17,262 bases of DNA from CAZXYF01 sp964644705 (GCA_964644705.1 CAZXYF010000053.1:1-17262); one strand, 5' to 3'. Numbered from the stretch's first letter, positions 7,555-15,568 are shown. The notes: generated from the letters alone by a model not told the origin. A program made the numbers and translations.

Positions 7555-7613
7555 CACGTACACTCCTGTCGATGTTACACTCGAGTCATCATCAGCCCGC
7601 ACACTTCAAGAAC

Positions 7614-7982
7614 TCATTTCCGCGGGTTCTCAATCGCCTCATCTTCAGTTTCAAAAACTCGGAAGATTTCGTCGAATCGTGTCACTTCCAGAACCTCCTG
7701 AACCGGCGGCTGCACACAACAGAGACTCACGCTGCCGCTGGTTGCCGCCACTTTTTCATGACAACTGATCAGCTTGGCAAGGGCCGTGGTCGCCAGAAAC
7801 TCAACACACTCAAAATTGATCACCACATCCGGGGCATCCTCCTCTTCAAGGATCTCATCCACCTCATCATCCAGCACAATCAGTGGCAAACGGTTCTCCA
7901 GGTGCGCCGCGCGCATGCGCAGCACATGGACGCCGGATTCAGGGTCTATCTCATGTTCCAGGACATTATCGTTTTCTGCCAT
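7614..7982 (-). CDS. small STAS-domain protein (anti-sigma-factor antagonist-like)
   Basis: A 122-aa protein that reads as a single STAS domain: a first strand 'GVHVLRMR', a second strand 'DVVINFECVEFLATTALAKL' (51-71) leading into a helix, then 'SVSLCCVQPPVQEVLEV' and 'RFDEIFRVFETEDEA'. In canonical antagonists the loop before the helix is Asp-Ser-Ser-Gly with a phosphorylated Ser. Here the aligned residues are Ala64-Thr65-Thr66-Ala67, so Thr could be a phosphosite but the Asp and Gly are lost. No kinase or sigma factor is encoded nearby. The start at 7980-7982 (preceded by a GGCGG sequence) is favoured over 8054, because the extra 24 residues are unlike a STAS N-terminus. It lies just upstream of glnA on the same strand. 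Confidence 0.8.
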   Translation of the reverse strand: MAENDNVLEHEIDPESGVHVLRMRAAHLENRLPLIVLDDEVDEILEEEDAPDVVINFECVEFLATTALAKLISCHEKVAATSGSVSLCCVQPPVQEVLEVTRFDEIFRVFETEDEAIENPRK

Positions 7983-8062
7983 TGGTCCGCCTGCATGCAA
8001 AAAATGGATGGTACGGAGAAACAAAATCAATGCGCTGCAACGCCATAACCACACAGGACCAG

Positions 8063-8091
8063 TTTACACGTAACACCCCCGCATTTGTCAA
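8063..8091 (-). promoter_or_regulatory. predicted sigma-70 promoter for STAS gene and glnA
   Basis: On the minus strand a perfect TTGACA (8086-8091) is followed, after 17 bases, by TGTAAA (8063-8068), which matches four of six positions of the -10 consensus. It lies a few bases beyond the trpA stop, which would give a leader of roughly 75 bases to the STAS start. This would separate STAS-glnA expression from the trp genes upstream. Confidence 0.5.
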
Positions 8092-8095
8092 TTTA

Positions 8096-8899
8096 TTACG
8101 CGTCCTTCGTGGCGGACACCATCTCCTCTATAAAGGTCCGCGCCGCCGCCACGGGATCGGCCCCTTCTTCGCGCGCCTTTTCGATCCGTCTGACGATGGC
8201 GCTGCCCACAATCACACCATCAGCTTCCCCGGCCACCACCTTCGCCTGCGGCGGCTCGGAAATGCCGAATCCCACGGCCACAGGCACCTCCGTCATGCTC
8301 TTCAAACCCCGCAGATTGTCACTGAGATCCGGAGGAAGTTCCGCCCGCTCGCCCGTGATGCCCCGGACTGCAATGTAATATATGAACCCGCCGGCAAGGC
8401 GGACAATCCGCGAACGCCGTTCCGTATCGGTGGAGGGGGTCACGAAGCAAACGAGATGAAAATCCCTCTCGTTCGCTTTTTGCTGAAGATCCTCCATCTC
8501 CTCAAGCGGGAGATCCGGTATGGTAGCACCATCCAGTCCCACATCGGCGGCGCGTTCGAGAAACTGCTCGGGACCCATCCGGTAAACCAGGCTGTAGGAA
8601 ATCATAGCTACAATCGGAATCTCCGAATCCCGCCGGACTGATTTCACAAGCTCGAACACGTCCTCGGTTTTTTGCCCTTTTTCAAGAACGCGGCTGTATG
8701 AGGCCTGAATCGTGGCACCGTCAGCAACCGGATCCGAAAAGGGAAACCCGAGCTCAATCATATCGGCTCCAACCGAGTCAGCGGCCAGTATTAGCTCCCG
8801 GGTCGTCTCCAGGTCAGGATCGCCCGCGGTTAAAAAAGGGATGAAAGCGGCCTCTCCGGCCTTCTGAAGTGCGTCCAATCTATCATCTATTCTATTCAC
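8096..8899 (-). CDS. trpA: tryptophan synthase alpha subunit
   Basis: Cleaves indole-3-glycerol phosphate to indole and glyceraldehyde-3-phosphate; indole is passed through the TrpAB complex to the beta subunit. The 267-aa TIM barrel has the expected length. The catalytic residues fall at their classical numbers: Glu49 in IELGFPFSDP and Asp60 in VADGATIQ. The phosphate-binding C-terminal region has 'VGFGISEPPQA' and 'GVIVGSAIV'. Loop 6 reads VRGITGER rather than the usual form with SRTGVTG, a modest variation. The start overlaps the trpB end by eight bases, so the two are translationally coupled. Confidence 0.97.
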   Translation of the reverse strand: MNRIDDRLDALQKAGEAAFIPFLTAGDPDLETTRELILAADSVGADMIELGFPFSDPVADGATIQASYSRVLEKGQKTEDVFELVKSVRRDSEIPIVAMISYSLVYRMGPEQFLERAADVGLDGATIPDLPLEEMEDLQQKANERDFHLVCFVTPSTDTERRSRIVRLAGGFIYYIAVRGITGERAELPPDLSDNLRGLKSMTEVPVAVGFGISEPPQAKVVAGEADGVIVGSAIVRRIEKAREEGADPVAAARTFIEEMVSATKDA

Positions 8900-10109
8900 T
8901 GTCGGCCTCCCGGTCGTTCGTCAGACCCAACTCATCACATGCCTCATACACGTCTTTGTCTCCCCGACCCGACATGCAAAGGATCACGATGTCGCTCTCG
9001 GAGAACTTCGATCCCTCCCGCAGAAGCCAGGCGACCGCATGGGCACTTTCCAGGGCGGGTAGGATGCCCTCAATCTCGCTGCAGAGACGGAAAGCATCCA
9101 GGGCCTCTTCATCAGTTACCGAACAGTATTCCGCCCGATCCCGAACCTTCAGCCAGCTGTGTTCGGGGCCCGCTCCCGGGTAATCTAACCCCGCTGCCAC
9201 CGAATGCACCGGGCTGGTCTGCCCGTCCTGATCCTGCAGGACATAACTTTTTGACCCATGTAAAATACCCGGTTCACCGTGCCGCAATGAGGCCGCGTGC
9301 TGGCCGAACTCACTCCCTCGGCCGCCGGCCTCGACACCCACCATCCGGACGTCCGTGTCGTCCACAAAAGCCTTGAAAAGTCCCATAGCGTTGCTTCCGC
9401 CCCCGACGCACGCTACCAGCATGGACGGGAGGCATTCCTCGATCTGCAGTATCTGCTCGCGCGCTTCCTGGCCAATCACCGACTGAAATTCCGCGACCAT
9501 GGCGGGAAATGGGTGGGGTCCCACCACGCTGCCAATGATATAATGCGTGTCCTCGAAGGAGCCCATCCAATCACGCATTGCCTCATTGGTCGCGTCCTTC
9601 AGCGTTCGCGATCCAGTTCCCACCGGAACCACATTCGCCCCCAGGAGTTCCATCCTGAGGCAATTCAAACGCTGCCGCCGAATATCCTCCTCGCCCATGT
9701 AAACTTCGCACTCCATACCAAACATCGCCGCCGCCGTCGCCGTCGCCACACCATGTTGCCCGGCACCGGTCTCGGCGATGATCCGATCCTTGCCCATTTT
9801 CTCGGCCAGCAGAACCTGTCCCAGGGTGTTATTGATTTTGTGGGCGCCCGTATGGTTAAGATCCTCACGTTTGAGGTAAATACGGGGACCACCGATATGT
9901 TCACTCAACCGGTCAGCCCGATACAGTGGGTTCGGGCGACCCACGTAATCGCGCAGGTAATACTGAAGTTCGTCCCAGAATTCCGGGTCCGACTGCGCTT
10001 CCTCAAAGGCCTCGCACAGCTGCTCCAGGGGAGGAATCAGGGTCTCGGGCACATACCTTCCCCCGAATTCCCCGTAATATCCGTCTTCATTGGGCAATGA
10101 TCCATTCAT
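8892..10109 (-). CDS. trpB: tryptophan synthase beta subunit
   Basis: PLP enzyme that joins indole and serine to make tryptophan. The 405-aa protein is of the TrpB1 (standard) type: FGGRYVPETL near the N-terminus, HTGAHKINN with the PLP lysine Lys91, ETGAGQHGVATA with Glu113, and the phosphate-binding glycine loop GGGSNAMG. The ATG start has GAGG nine bases upstream. It is the first gene of the leftward run, with trpA overlapping its end. No other trp gene is in the window, so the rest of the pathway is elsewhere. Confidence 0.97.
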   Translation of the reverse strand: MNGSLPNEDGYYGEFGGRYVPETLIPPLEQLCEAFEEAQSDPEFWDELQYYLRDYVGRPNPLYRADRLSEHIGGPRIYLKREDLNHTGAHKINNTLGQVLLAEKMGKDRIIAETGAGQHGVATATAAAMFGMECEVYMGEEDIRRQRLNCLRMELLGANVVPVGTGSRTLKDATNEAMRDWMGSFEDTHYIIGSVVGPHPFPAMVAEFQSVIGQEAREQILQIEECLPSMLVACVGGGSNAMGLFKAFVDDTDVRMVGVEAGGRGSEFGQHAASLRHGEPGILHGSKSYVLQDQDGQTSPVHSVAAGLDYPGAGPEHSWLKVRDRAEYCSVTDEEALDAFRLCSEIEGILPALESAHAVAWLLREGSKFSESDIVILCMSGRGDKDVYEACDELGLTNDREADSE

Positions 10110-10149
10110 GGTGATTTTCCTCTTTTCGCATTTTCTTCAGGACATGGTC

Positions 10150-10178
10150 AGCCTACGGCCCGATGACGCTCTCGTCAA
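10150..10178 (-). promoter_or_regulatory. possible trpBA promoter
   Basis: On the minus strand TTGACG (10173-10178, five of six consensus) is followed by a 17-base spacer and TAGGCT (10150-10155, three of six). The position would give a leader of about 35 bases to trpB. I see no leader peptide rich in Trp codons and no attenuator-like terminator in this short leader. Confidence 0.35.
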
Positions 10179-10243
10179 ACAAACACCGCCACACAGGCGT
10201 TTTGATTCCATATTCGCGCCCTGGAAAAGAGCGATTTATGGTT

Positions 10244-10270
10244 TTGTCTCCCCAGCAATTGAAGTATAGT
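10244..10270 (+). promoter_or_regulatory. possible rightward promoter
   Basis: TATAGT (10265-10270) matches five of six positions of the -10 box and lies 44 bases before the GTG of the small membrane ORF. The best -35 candidate, TTGTCT (10244-10249), is only 15 bases away, so the match is weak. The divergent arrangement with trpB makes a rightward promoter necessary in this 205-base gap. Confidence 0.3.
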
Positions 10271-10314
10271 ATGGGGTAATCGCATCTCTTTCTCCACCAA
10301 CAACGGGAGACGGT

Positions 10315-10488
10315 GTGCAGCTCGACGAACGGGAGCAGGAAATTCTGGACGATTACCTTTCCGTGGCGCGGAAACCCCACAAAGTGTGGATTGTGCTGCT
10401 CGCCCTCGGGGGCATCTTTTCCGTCGCGGGAGTAATCCTCGTTTTTTCACCCACCTGCTCCTCTCCTTCTCCCTGCTGCTACTGGTAA
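10315..10488 (+). CDS. small membrane protein, apparently frameshifted
   Basis: A GTG start with GGGAG five bases upstream opens a 57-codon frame: a charged N-terminus (QLDEREQEILDDYLSVARK), then one hydrophobic helix (WIVLLALGGIFSVAGVIL). At a run of six T (10442-10447) the frame changes character to Ser/Pro/Cys residues and stops at 10488. The -1 frame after the T run continues with a second hydrophobic helix (FFTHLLLSFSLLLLVTG) and stops at 10494-10496, overlapping the next gene's ATG as ATGA. The original protein was probably a two-helix protein of about 60 aa. The break may be a sequencing error in the T run, a real mutation, or -1 slippage of TTT. Function unknown; coupling to the glycosyltransferase suggests an envelope role. 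Confidence 0.5.
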   Translation: MQLDEREQEILDDYLSVARKPHKVWIVLLALGGIFSVAGVILVFSPTCSSPSPCCYW

Positions 10489-10492
10489 CCGG

Positions 10493-11281
10493 ATGATCAG
10501 CAATCAGAAAGTCTCTGCATTCGTCATTACATACAACGAGGAGGAGAATATAGCCGATTGCCTTGAAACGCTTGACTGGACCGATGAAATTATAGTGGTT
10601 GATTCCTTCAGCCAGGACCGGACCATTGACATCGCCGAACGGTACGCGGACACGATTATTCAACGAGAATTCGCCGGACATGTCGCACAGACACGTTTCG
10701 CCGCCGAGCAGACCACACACCGGTGGATCGCGTGGTTGGATGCCGACGAGCGTTTCACGGAAGAGGCCGTTGCCGAACTCACGGCCGGACTGTCCGATGA
10801 GGACCAGGATGCGGCCGGCTTCGCCTTCCCCCGTCGTACCCGTTTCATGGGACGGTGGATAACCCACTCGGGATGGTATCCCCAGCGGAAGATACGAATC
10901 TGGCGACGGGACCGCGGGCAGGTGGAAGGGGAAGAGCCCCATCCACACGTAACTTTGGATGGCGAGGCGAAAGAGATGGAGGGTGATATACTGCACTACA
11001 GTTACCCCCGGGGCATGCGAGATATGGTAGCCACTTCCACCAAATACGCCTGGTATGCGGCGCGGAGCCGTTACGATAAGGAGCGGCACTGTTCGCTGCT
11101 CAGCATGCTGCTGAAACCACCCGGCAACTTCCTGAAAAAATACCTGCTCCAGCTCGGTTTTCTGGACGGCATGCCCGGTTTCGCGATCGCCGTGGGTGCG
11201 GCGTACTACCGGTTCATGCGCGAGGTGATGATGTGGGAGCTCGAACATGCTCCCCCTGCCGATGTTCTTCAAGATGACTGA
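10493..11281 (+). CDS. family 2 glycosyltransferase, LPS-core (WaaE-like) type
   Basis: A 262-aa GT-A fold glycosyltransferase using a nucleotide sugar at the inner membrane. The N-terminal domain has FVITYNEEENI (10-20), VDSFSQDRT (36-44) and a DxD metal site at D83-A-D85 in 'WLDADERF'. Beyond it, 'FPRRTRFMGRWITHSGWYPQRK' and a 'KYAWYAARSR' helix match the lipopolysaccharide core glycosyltransferases related to WaaE/KdtX. No obvious signal or strong transmembrane helix is seen; a short amphipathic C-terminal stretch may bind the membrane. Acceptor and sugar cannot be told from sequence. The ATG overlaps the stop of the restored upstream small membrane ORF. The ubiB-like gene follows by 21 bases. 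Confidence 0.88.
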   Translation: MISNQKVSAFVITYNEEENIADCLETLDWTDEIIVVDSFSQDRTIDIAERYADTIIQREFAGHVAQTRFAAEQTTHRWIAWLDADERFTEEAVAELTAGLSDEDQDAAGFAFPRRTRFMGRWITHSGWYPQRKIRIWRRDRGQVEGEEPHPHVTLDGEAKEMEGDILHYSYPRGMRDMVATSTKYAWYAARSRYDKERHCSLLSMLLKPPGNFLKKYLLQLGFLDGMPGFAIAVGAAYYRFMREVMMWELEHAPPADVLQDD

Positions 11282-11302
11282 CTGCCAAGGGGTATCGTAT
11301 CG

Positions 11303-12988
11303 GTGAAAATATCTCAAATACTCAGAGCGCCACGACGCACACGACGCGTTGCTCAGATCGCGCGAACCTGCGCGCAGCATGGGGTGGGTTTCCTGGTCGC
11401 CCGGTTGGGCATTGAACAACACCTTCCCGCCTGGGCCCGTATCCCCTCCATGCGCCGGGAGAAACTCCCCGACCTCCCCGTGCGTATAGCAAACATTCTT
11501 CAGGAACTCGGCCCCACATTCGTCAAATTCGGCCAGATGCTCTCCAGCCGCCCCGACCTGCTCCCTCCCGAATACGTCGAGGAGCTGCAACGCATCTGCC
11601 ATCACGTAACCCCCTTCCCCGCCGACGCCGCCCGGGAGATCATCGCTGAGGAGCTGGGTCAGCCCGTTGACGAGGCATTTCGAGACTTTCAAGACGAACC
11701 CATCGCCAGCGGTTCAATCGCTCAGGTCCATGCCGCAACGCTGAAAGACGGGTCAGACATAGTGGTAAAAGTCCGACGACCGGGCATTGAGGATGTCATC
11801 GAAGATGACCTGGGAATCATGGAATTTCTCGCCGAACAGGCCGATAAGGTCGAGGAATTCCAGCCGCTTCGTCTGCCTATGCTGGTCAACGAATTCGGTC
11901 AGGGAATCAGGCGGGAACTCAACCTCCTCACCGAGGCCGCCTCCACCCATAAATTCTACGATCTTTTCGAGGACGATGAACGCCTCGTCATCCCCGCCGT
12001 TCACTGGGATTACTGCACACCACGGGTGCTGGTGCTGGAACGTGTGGAAGGAGTTTACCTCAGTGAAATCGCCGACAAACCGCAGAGTCAGGAGCTCCGC
12101 CGTGATATCGCTGAACTGATTTTGGACCGATTCCTGACCCAATTTTTCGAGCACGGCGCCTTTCACGCCGACCCCCACATGGGCAACATACTGGTGATGG
12201 AGGGAAGAAAGATCGGCCTGATCGATTTTGGGCTGACCGGAACTCTGGGTGAATCCCTGCGGAGCGACTTGAGCAATTTCCTCATCGCTCTCGGCAACAA
12301 ACAATTCGAACTGGCCGCCGAAGTTTTGGGCGAGATTGGATCCGTCCCCCCTGATCTCAACTTCGATGAGTTCCGTTCCGAGGTGGCCTCCATGCTGGAC
12401 CGACATTACAGCGTGCCCTTTGAGAAAATCGATCTCAACGAAGCTTTTCAGGAAACCATGCAGGTGGTTCGTAAGTATAACGTCCTGATGCCCCGCGATC
12501 TCGTTCTGCTGGGAAAATCTCTGGTCACGGTCGGGGGCATGGTCAATCAGCTGAACCCACAAATAAACGCCGCCGACCTGGCCGCGCCTTACGCCAAACG
12601 GGTGGCTCTCGGCAAATTTTACCCCAGCAACATCAAACGAGCCGCCACCAGCCACCTTTATCATCTGAGCTCGCTGCTGCGGGATGCGCCCCGTGACCTG
12701 AAACAATTTTTGAATCGCCTGAAAGGCGGGGCGATGGAATTCGCGATCGAGCACCGCGGCCTGGAACGTTACCTGGTTGATCTGGACAAAACCGGGAATC
12801 GTCTCGCACTGAGCATCATGCTGGCGGCCATCATCATCTCTTCCACCTCCATTCTGACCGCCGAACTCGGGCCAAAAATGACCGTATTCGGATGGGAGGC
12901 CAGCGGGCTGGGACTGCTGGGGTATCTGTTTGGATTCCTGCTCGGAATCTGGCTCGTCATCGGAATATTTCGCTCCGGGCGTATATGA
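11303..12988 (+). CDS. UbiB/ABC1 (ADCK) family atypical kinase
   Basis: A 561-aa protein-kinase-like ATPase. Landmarks: the family-specific KxGQ motif K75-F-G-Q78, the alanine-rich nucleotide loop ASGSIAQVHAA (135-145), the invariant lysine K156 in VVKV, a catalytic loop HADPHMGNI (288-296), and the metal-binding DFG at 308-310. The C-terminus (about 493-558) has two hydrophobic helices for membrane anchoring. Family members support quinone synthesis or lipid handling as ATPases rather than protein kinases; without other ubi/men genes here I cannot say which. The start is GTG, with AAGGGG rather far upstream (about 12 bases). It is 21 bases after the glycosyltransferase and probably in the same operon. 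Confidence 0.93.
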   Translation: MKISQILRAPRRTRRVAQIARTCAQHGVGFLVARLGIEQHLPAWARIPSMRREKLPDLPVRIANILQELGPTFVKFGQMLSSRPDLLPPEYVEELQRICHHVTPFPADAAREIIAEELGQPVDEAFRDFQDEPIASGSIAQVHAATLKDGSDIVVKVRRPGIEDVIEDDLGIMEFLAEQADKVEEFQPLRLPMLVNEFGQGIRRELNLLTEAASTHKFYDLFEDDERLVIPAVHWDYCTPRVLVLERVEGVYLSEIADKPQSQELRRDIAELILDRFLTQFFEHGAFHADPHMGNILVMEGRKIGLIDFGLTGTLGESLRSDLSNFLIALGNKQFELAAEVLGEIGSVPPDLNFDEFRSEVASMLDRHYSVPFEKIDLNEAFQETMQVVRKYNVLMPRDLVLLGKSLVTVGGMVNQLNPQINAADLAAPYAKRVALGKFYPSNIKRAATSHLYHLSSLLRDAPRDLKQFLNRLKGGAMEFAIEHRGLERYLVDLDKTGNRLALSIMLAAIIISSTSILTAELGPKMTVFGWEASGLGLLGYLFGFLLGIWLVIGIFRSGRI

Positions 12989-13176
12989 TTGCGCTGGGAA
13001 AAATCACCTTGGCGTATGAAGGGATGCTCGTTATTTTAACCAGAGGATCGGGTGACAACCGTGCTGTCCAAACGTTCACAAATGAACTTTTTGATGGGCT
13101 CCGGGGAGCTTACAGCCGAGATGCCGGGCGAATCCGATATCCCGCATGCGATGCTTCCGCAATGAGGAATAACTAA
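12985..13176 (+). CDS. possible small ORF between ubiB-like gene and yihY
   Basis: Two mutually exclusive small frames fill this gap, and I can support neither firmly. Frame one starts at ATG 12985, overlapping the upstream stop as ATGA, and encodes 63 aa beginning MIALGKITLAYEGMLVIL and ending at 13176. Frame two starts at GTG 13052 with GAGG five bases upstream and encodes 37 aa (VTTVLSKRSQMNFLMGSG and onward) ending at 13165. Neither resembles a family I know. The gap may instead be an untranslated spacer. The GAGGA at 13164-13168 is the ribosome binding site of the next gene. Confidence 0.25.
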   Translation: MIALGKITLAYEGMLVILTRGSGDNRAVQTFTNELFDGLRGAYSRDAGRIRYPACDASAMRNN

Positions 13177-13177
13177 C

Positions 13178-15475
13178 ATGGGTAAATTAACCGACCGAAT
13201 CCGGTCCGTGATCGAAGACGCCCGCTGGAAAGAGGCGGCAAGCCCCAGCTGGTGGGTTAATTTTCTCCACTATCAGATCCGCCTGTATTTTTACATCGCC
13301 CGCGAAACCATCCAGGACCGGTGCTTGCGGCGAGCCGCGGCACTTACCTTCACCACTCTCCTGGCGCTGGTCCCCCTGCTGGTCGTCGCATTCTCTTTCT
13401 TCCGAGGATTCGAGGCGTTTCAGGGACTGGAAAAACGGGCTGAACAGGCCATTTTTAACACTATCCTTACGGCCCCGATGGTCAAAGGCGGCGCCGAACG
13501 AACCGATTGGGAGACTCCTCCCACAGAACTACCCCCTCCACCATCGAAAGACGTCCCTCCGGAGAAACTGATCAAAAAAGCCGACGGGCTCCCCCGGAGG
13601 TCCCACGCTTATCAGGCCGCCCAGCTCTATCTGGAAGCCCTGCAACGCGGCGCATCGCCCCCAAAAGTGCGCACCGGTCTGGCATCGCTGTATTTTGGTC
13701 ACCAGAAGGTGATGGAGCGGGTGCTGGAGAAGATACCGGAAAAGGCGGTAAAACGATATCGATCAGCAGCGGACCTGCCCCCGCCTGCGGAATCCGCCAA
13801 ACGATGGGCCGGATACAAACATTACGTGAAAGCGTTATCCCATCAGGACCAGTTGAACTACGAGAGGGCCATTGATGAGCTGCGTGAGGCTGAATCACAT
13901 AACTATCCGATCGCTAAAACGCGTCTGGCCGCCGCTCAGATCCACGACGCGCTGGGCGACGTAAAAAAAGAGAAGACCGATTTTCAGGCCGCAGGCAAGC
14001 GCTATCGGCAGGCCATGAAACAGACCACCGATGGACTTGTTCTGGGTATCCACCACGCCAGCACTGATACGATCGAACGACTGATCAAACTGCACAACGA
14101 GTCCATACGCCACCTCGGACATTCCCTGCTGGCCGAGGGAAAGCACCAGATGAGCCTCTATCGCAACCTTCAACCTCCGTCATCCGCATCCCAACCACAA
14201 CTGCTCACCAAAGCGATAGACACACTCCGCACGGCAGTCCGCTACCTGGAACACTCGCCCGAGGCACACGCCATGCTGGCGGATGCTCTGTGGGAAGAGG
14301 GCGACAAAACCGGGGCGCGGAAACAGTATCAGAAGGCCAGCCAGAGCACCCGAACGGATGCCGCTCGTGGATTCAGTGTGGCGGTGGCCGATAAACTGCA
14401 ACAAATTGTCAACCGCGCCAGCAGTGCGGGCCTCGGCATCATTAGCATGCTGTTTCTCGTCGTTACTGCAACCTCGCTTTTCAGCACCATCGAGACCACC
14501 CTCAACGGCATCTGGCAGGTGGAAAAACGCCGCCCGTTCTGGATCAAATTCACCGCGTTTTGCACGCTTATCTGGTTGGGGCCGGCCATGATTGCCGCGG
14601 GCATCATCGTCCGGGAAAAACTCGGGCAACAGGCGGCCGCAACTTTTATGGGGGTGCCGGGCCTGGATACGCTCTTCAGACTGACAACCACCGCGGGACG
14701 ATATGTCCTGCCCCTGCTGACCGTCTGGCTGGTTTTACTGGCCGTCTATAAATTTCTCCCCCACACCACCGTCCGCCTCGGCTCGGCCAGCTGGGGAGCG
14801 TTCGTTGGGGCCGTCCTGATTCAAATTGCGCGTCCCGGATTTGGAATATACGTGTCGCATGCGATAAGGTATCAGAAGCTGTATGGATCACTCGGAGCCA
14901 TCCCCATTTTCCTGATCTGGGTTTGGCTGCTCTGGATCCTGGTGCTGTTCGGGGCCGAAGTGGCCTTCACGGTTCAGAACATCGGGCTGCTGCAGTTCCG
15001 CGAACGGATACATCACATCTCCCAACGCTATATTGATCGATATCTCGCCGCGCGGATTCTTCTGTACGTGGGCCGTGAGTTCTGGCGAAACGCCGAGCCC
15101 ATGCCCGTTGACAAACTGTCCAACATCCTGCATGTCCCCAGCGAAGAGGCCCGGAACGCGGCCGAAAAACTCGTCCAGCTGGGTTTCCTCACACCCGTGG
15201 GAAAGGAACAAAATTGCTATCATCCCAGCTCGGATCTTTCGCAGATGAAAGTTCTCGACGTCCTCAGCATCAGCGACCAGATTCGGGCGGAATCGCGCGT
15301 GGAACGGGACGAAGATTCTCCCTGGGAACAAAAACTGGAGGAGGTCTTTGATCGGGCCAATAACGCTCAACGCGATGAAATTGGGGACATGACTTTTCAC
15401 GACCTCGTTCTGGCATGCGAAGAGGCCGAAGAGGAAAACGCCGAAAACGAATCATCAGAAAACCCTGACGACTGA
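13178..15475 (+). CDS. YihY/BrkB family membrane protein with TPR-like insertion
   Basis: A 765-aa inner-membrane protein. The YihY domain starts at about 30: RRAAALTFTTLLALVPLLVV (51-70) is the first helix with the typical 'ALTF' signature. It resumes at about 400 with SAGLGIISMLFLVVTATSLF (416-435), 'IETTLNGIWQV' (438-448), and further helices at about 458-477, 505-524, 538-555 and 573-593, the last with the FGAEVAF signature. Residues 102-398 are an insertion in the first loop: a Pro-rich linker (113-128) followed by helical TPR-like repeats at about 141-160, 212-260 and 345-390. Typical YihY proteins have about 300-400 aa and no such insert. Residues 620-695 look like the winged-helix tail of longer homologues, and the extreme C-terminus is very acidic. 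Function is unproven in the family, and the old RNase BN label is wrong. GAGGA lies eight or nine bases before the ATG. Confidence 0.9.
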   Translation: MGKLTDRIRSVIEDARWKEAASPSWWVNFLHYQIRLYFYIARETIQDRCLRRAAALTFTTLLALVPLLVVAFSFFRGFEAFQGLEKRAEQAIFNTILTAPMVKGGAERTDWETPPTELPPPPSKDVPPEKLIKKADGLPRRSHAYQAAQLYLEALQRGASPPKVRTGLASLYFGHQKVMERVLEKIPEKAVKRYRSAADLPPPAESAKRWAGYKHYVKALSHQDQLNYERAIDELREAESHNYPIAKTRLAAAQIHDALGDVKKEKTDFQAAGKRYRQAMKQTTDGLVLGIHHASTDTIERLIKLHNESIRHLGHSLLAEGKHQMSLYRNLQPPSSASQPQLLTKAIDTLRTAVRYLEHSPEAHAMLADALWEEGDKTGARKQYQKASQSTRTDAARGFSVAVADKLQQIVNRASSAGLGIISMLFLVVTATSLFSTIETTLNGIWQVEKRRPFWIKFTAFCTLIWLGPAMIAAGIIVREKLGQQAAATFMGVPGLDTLFRLTTTAGRYVLPLLTVWLVLLAVYKFLPHTTVRLGSASWGAFVGAVLIQIARPGFGIYVSHAIRYQKLYGSLGAIPIFLIWVWLLWILVLFGAEVAFTVQNIGLLQFRERIHHISQRYIDRYLAARILLYVGREFWRNAEPMPVDKLSNILHVPSEEARNAAEKLVQLGFLTPVGKEQNCYHPSSDLSQMKVLDVLSISDQIRAESRVERDEDSPWEQKLEEVFDRANNAQRDEIGDMTFHDLVLACEEAEEENAENESSENPDD

Positions 15476-15568
15476 GCTCTGCCTTTCTCTGGCTAAAAAC
15501 ACGCTCCTGGCGTGGCATTGCCAGGCGGGCTAACCGCCCATAACCCGAGCGAACCAGCCAGGCAGAGC
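15476..15568 (+). promoter_or_regulatory. structured leader RNA before aminotransferase, candidate cis-regulator
   Basis: Nested complementary segments fill the gap after yihY. Stem A is GCTCTGCC (15476-15483) with GGCAGAGC (15561-15568), 8 bp and perfect. Stem B is TGGCT (15490-15494) with AGCCA (15556-15560), stacked on A after a six-base bulge. Stem C is CGCTC (15502-15506) with GAGCG (15547-15551). Inside C are hairpin D, CTGGC (15507-15511)/GCCAG (15520-15524), and hairpin E, GCGG (15525-15528)/CCGC (15534-15537), making a three-way junction. The segment CGCTCCT (15502-15508), part of stem C and hairpin D, is also the exact complement of AGGAGCG (15600-15606), the ribosome binding region of the next gene. 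No T run follows, so it is not an intrinsic terminator. I do not recognise it as a known riboswitch class. Confidence 0.55.

Noticed and set aside
10175..11692. 505-codon open frame on the minus strand
   Set aside because: It lies opposite the glycosyltransferase and the ubiB-like gene, both with clear family motifs, and its peptide is low-quality in composition. It is an antisense shadow favoured by high GC.
11753..12754. 333-codon open frame on the minus strand
   Set aside because: Opposite the conserved kinase core of the ubiB-like gene, without a ribosome binding site or family signal.
13178..15475. YihY protein as ribonuclease BN
   Set aside because: The RNase BN label on this family was an early misassignment; the sequence is a multi-helix membrane protein without nuclease motifs.
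15476..15568. Aminotransferase leader as an integron attC site or transposon end
   Set aside because: It has stem structure but lacks the conserved attC core sites, and no integrase or gene cassette is present. The ribosome-binding-site complementarity favours a regulatory role.
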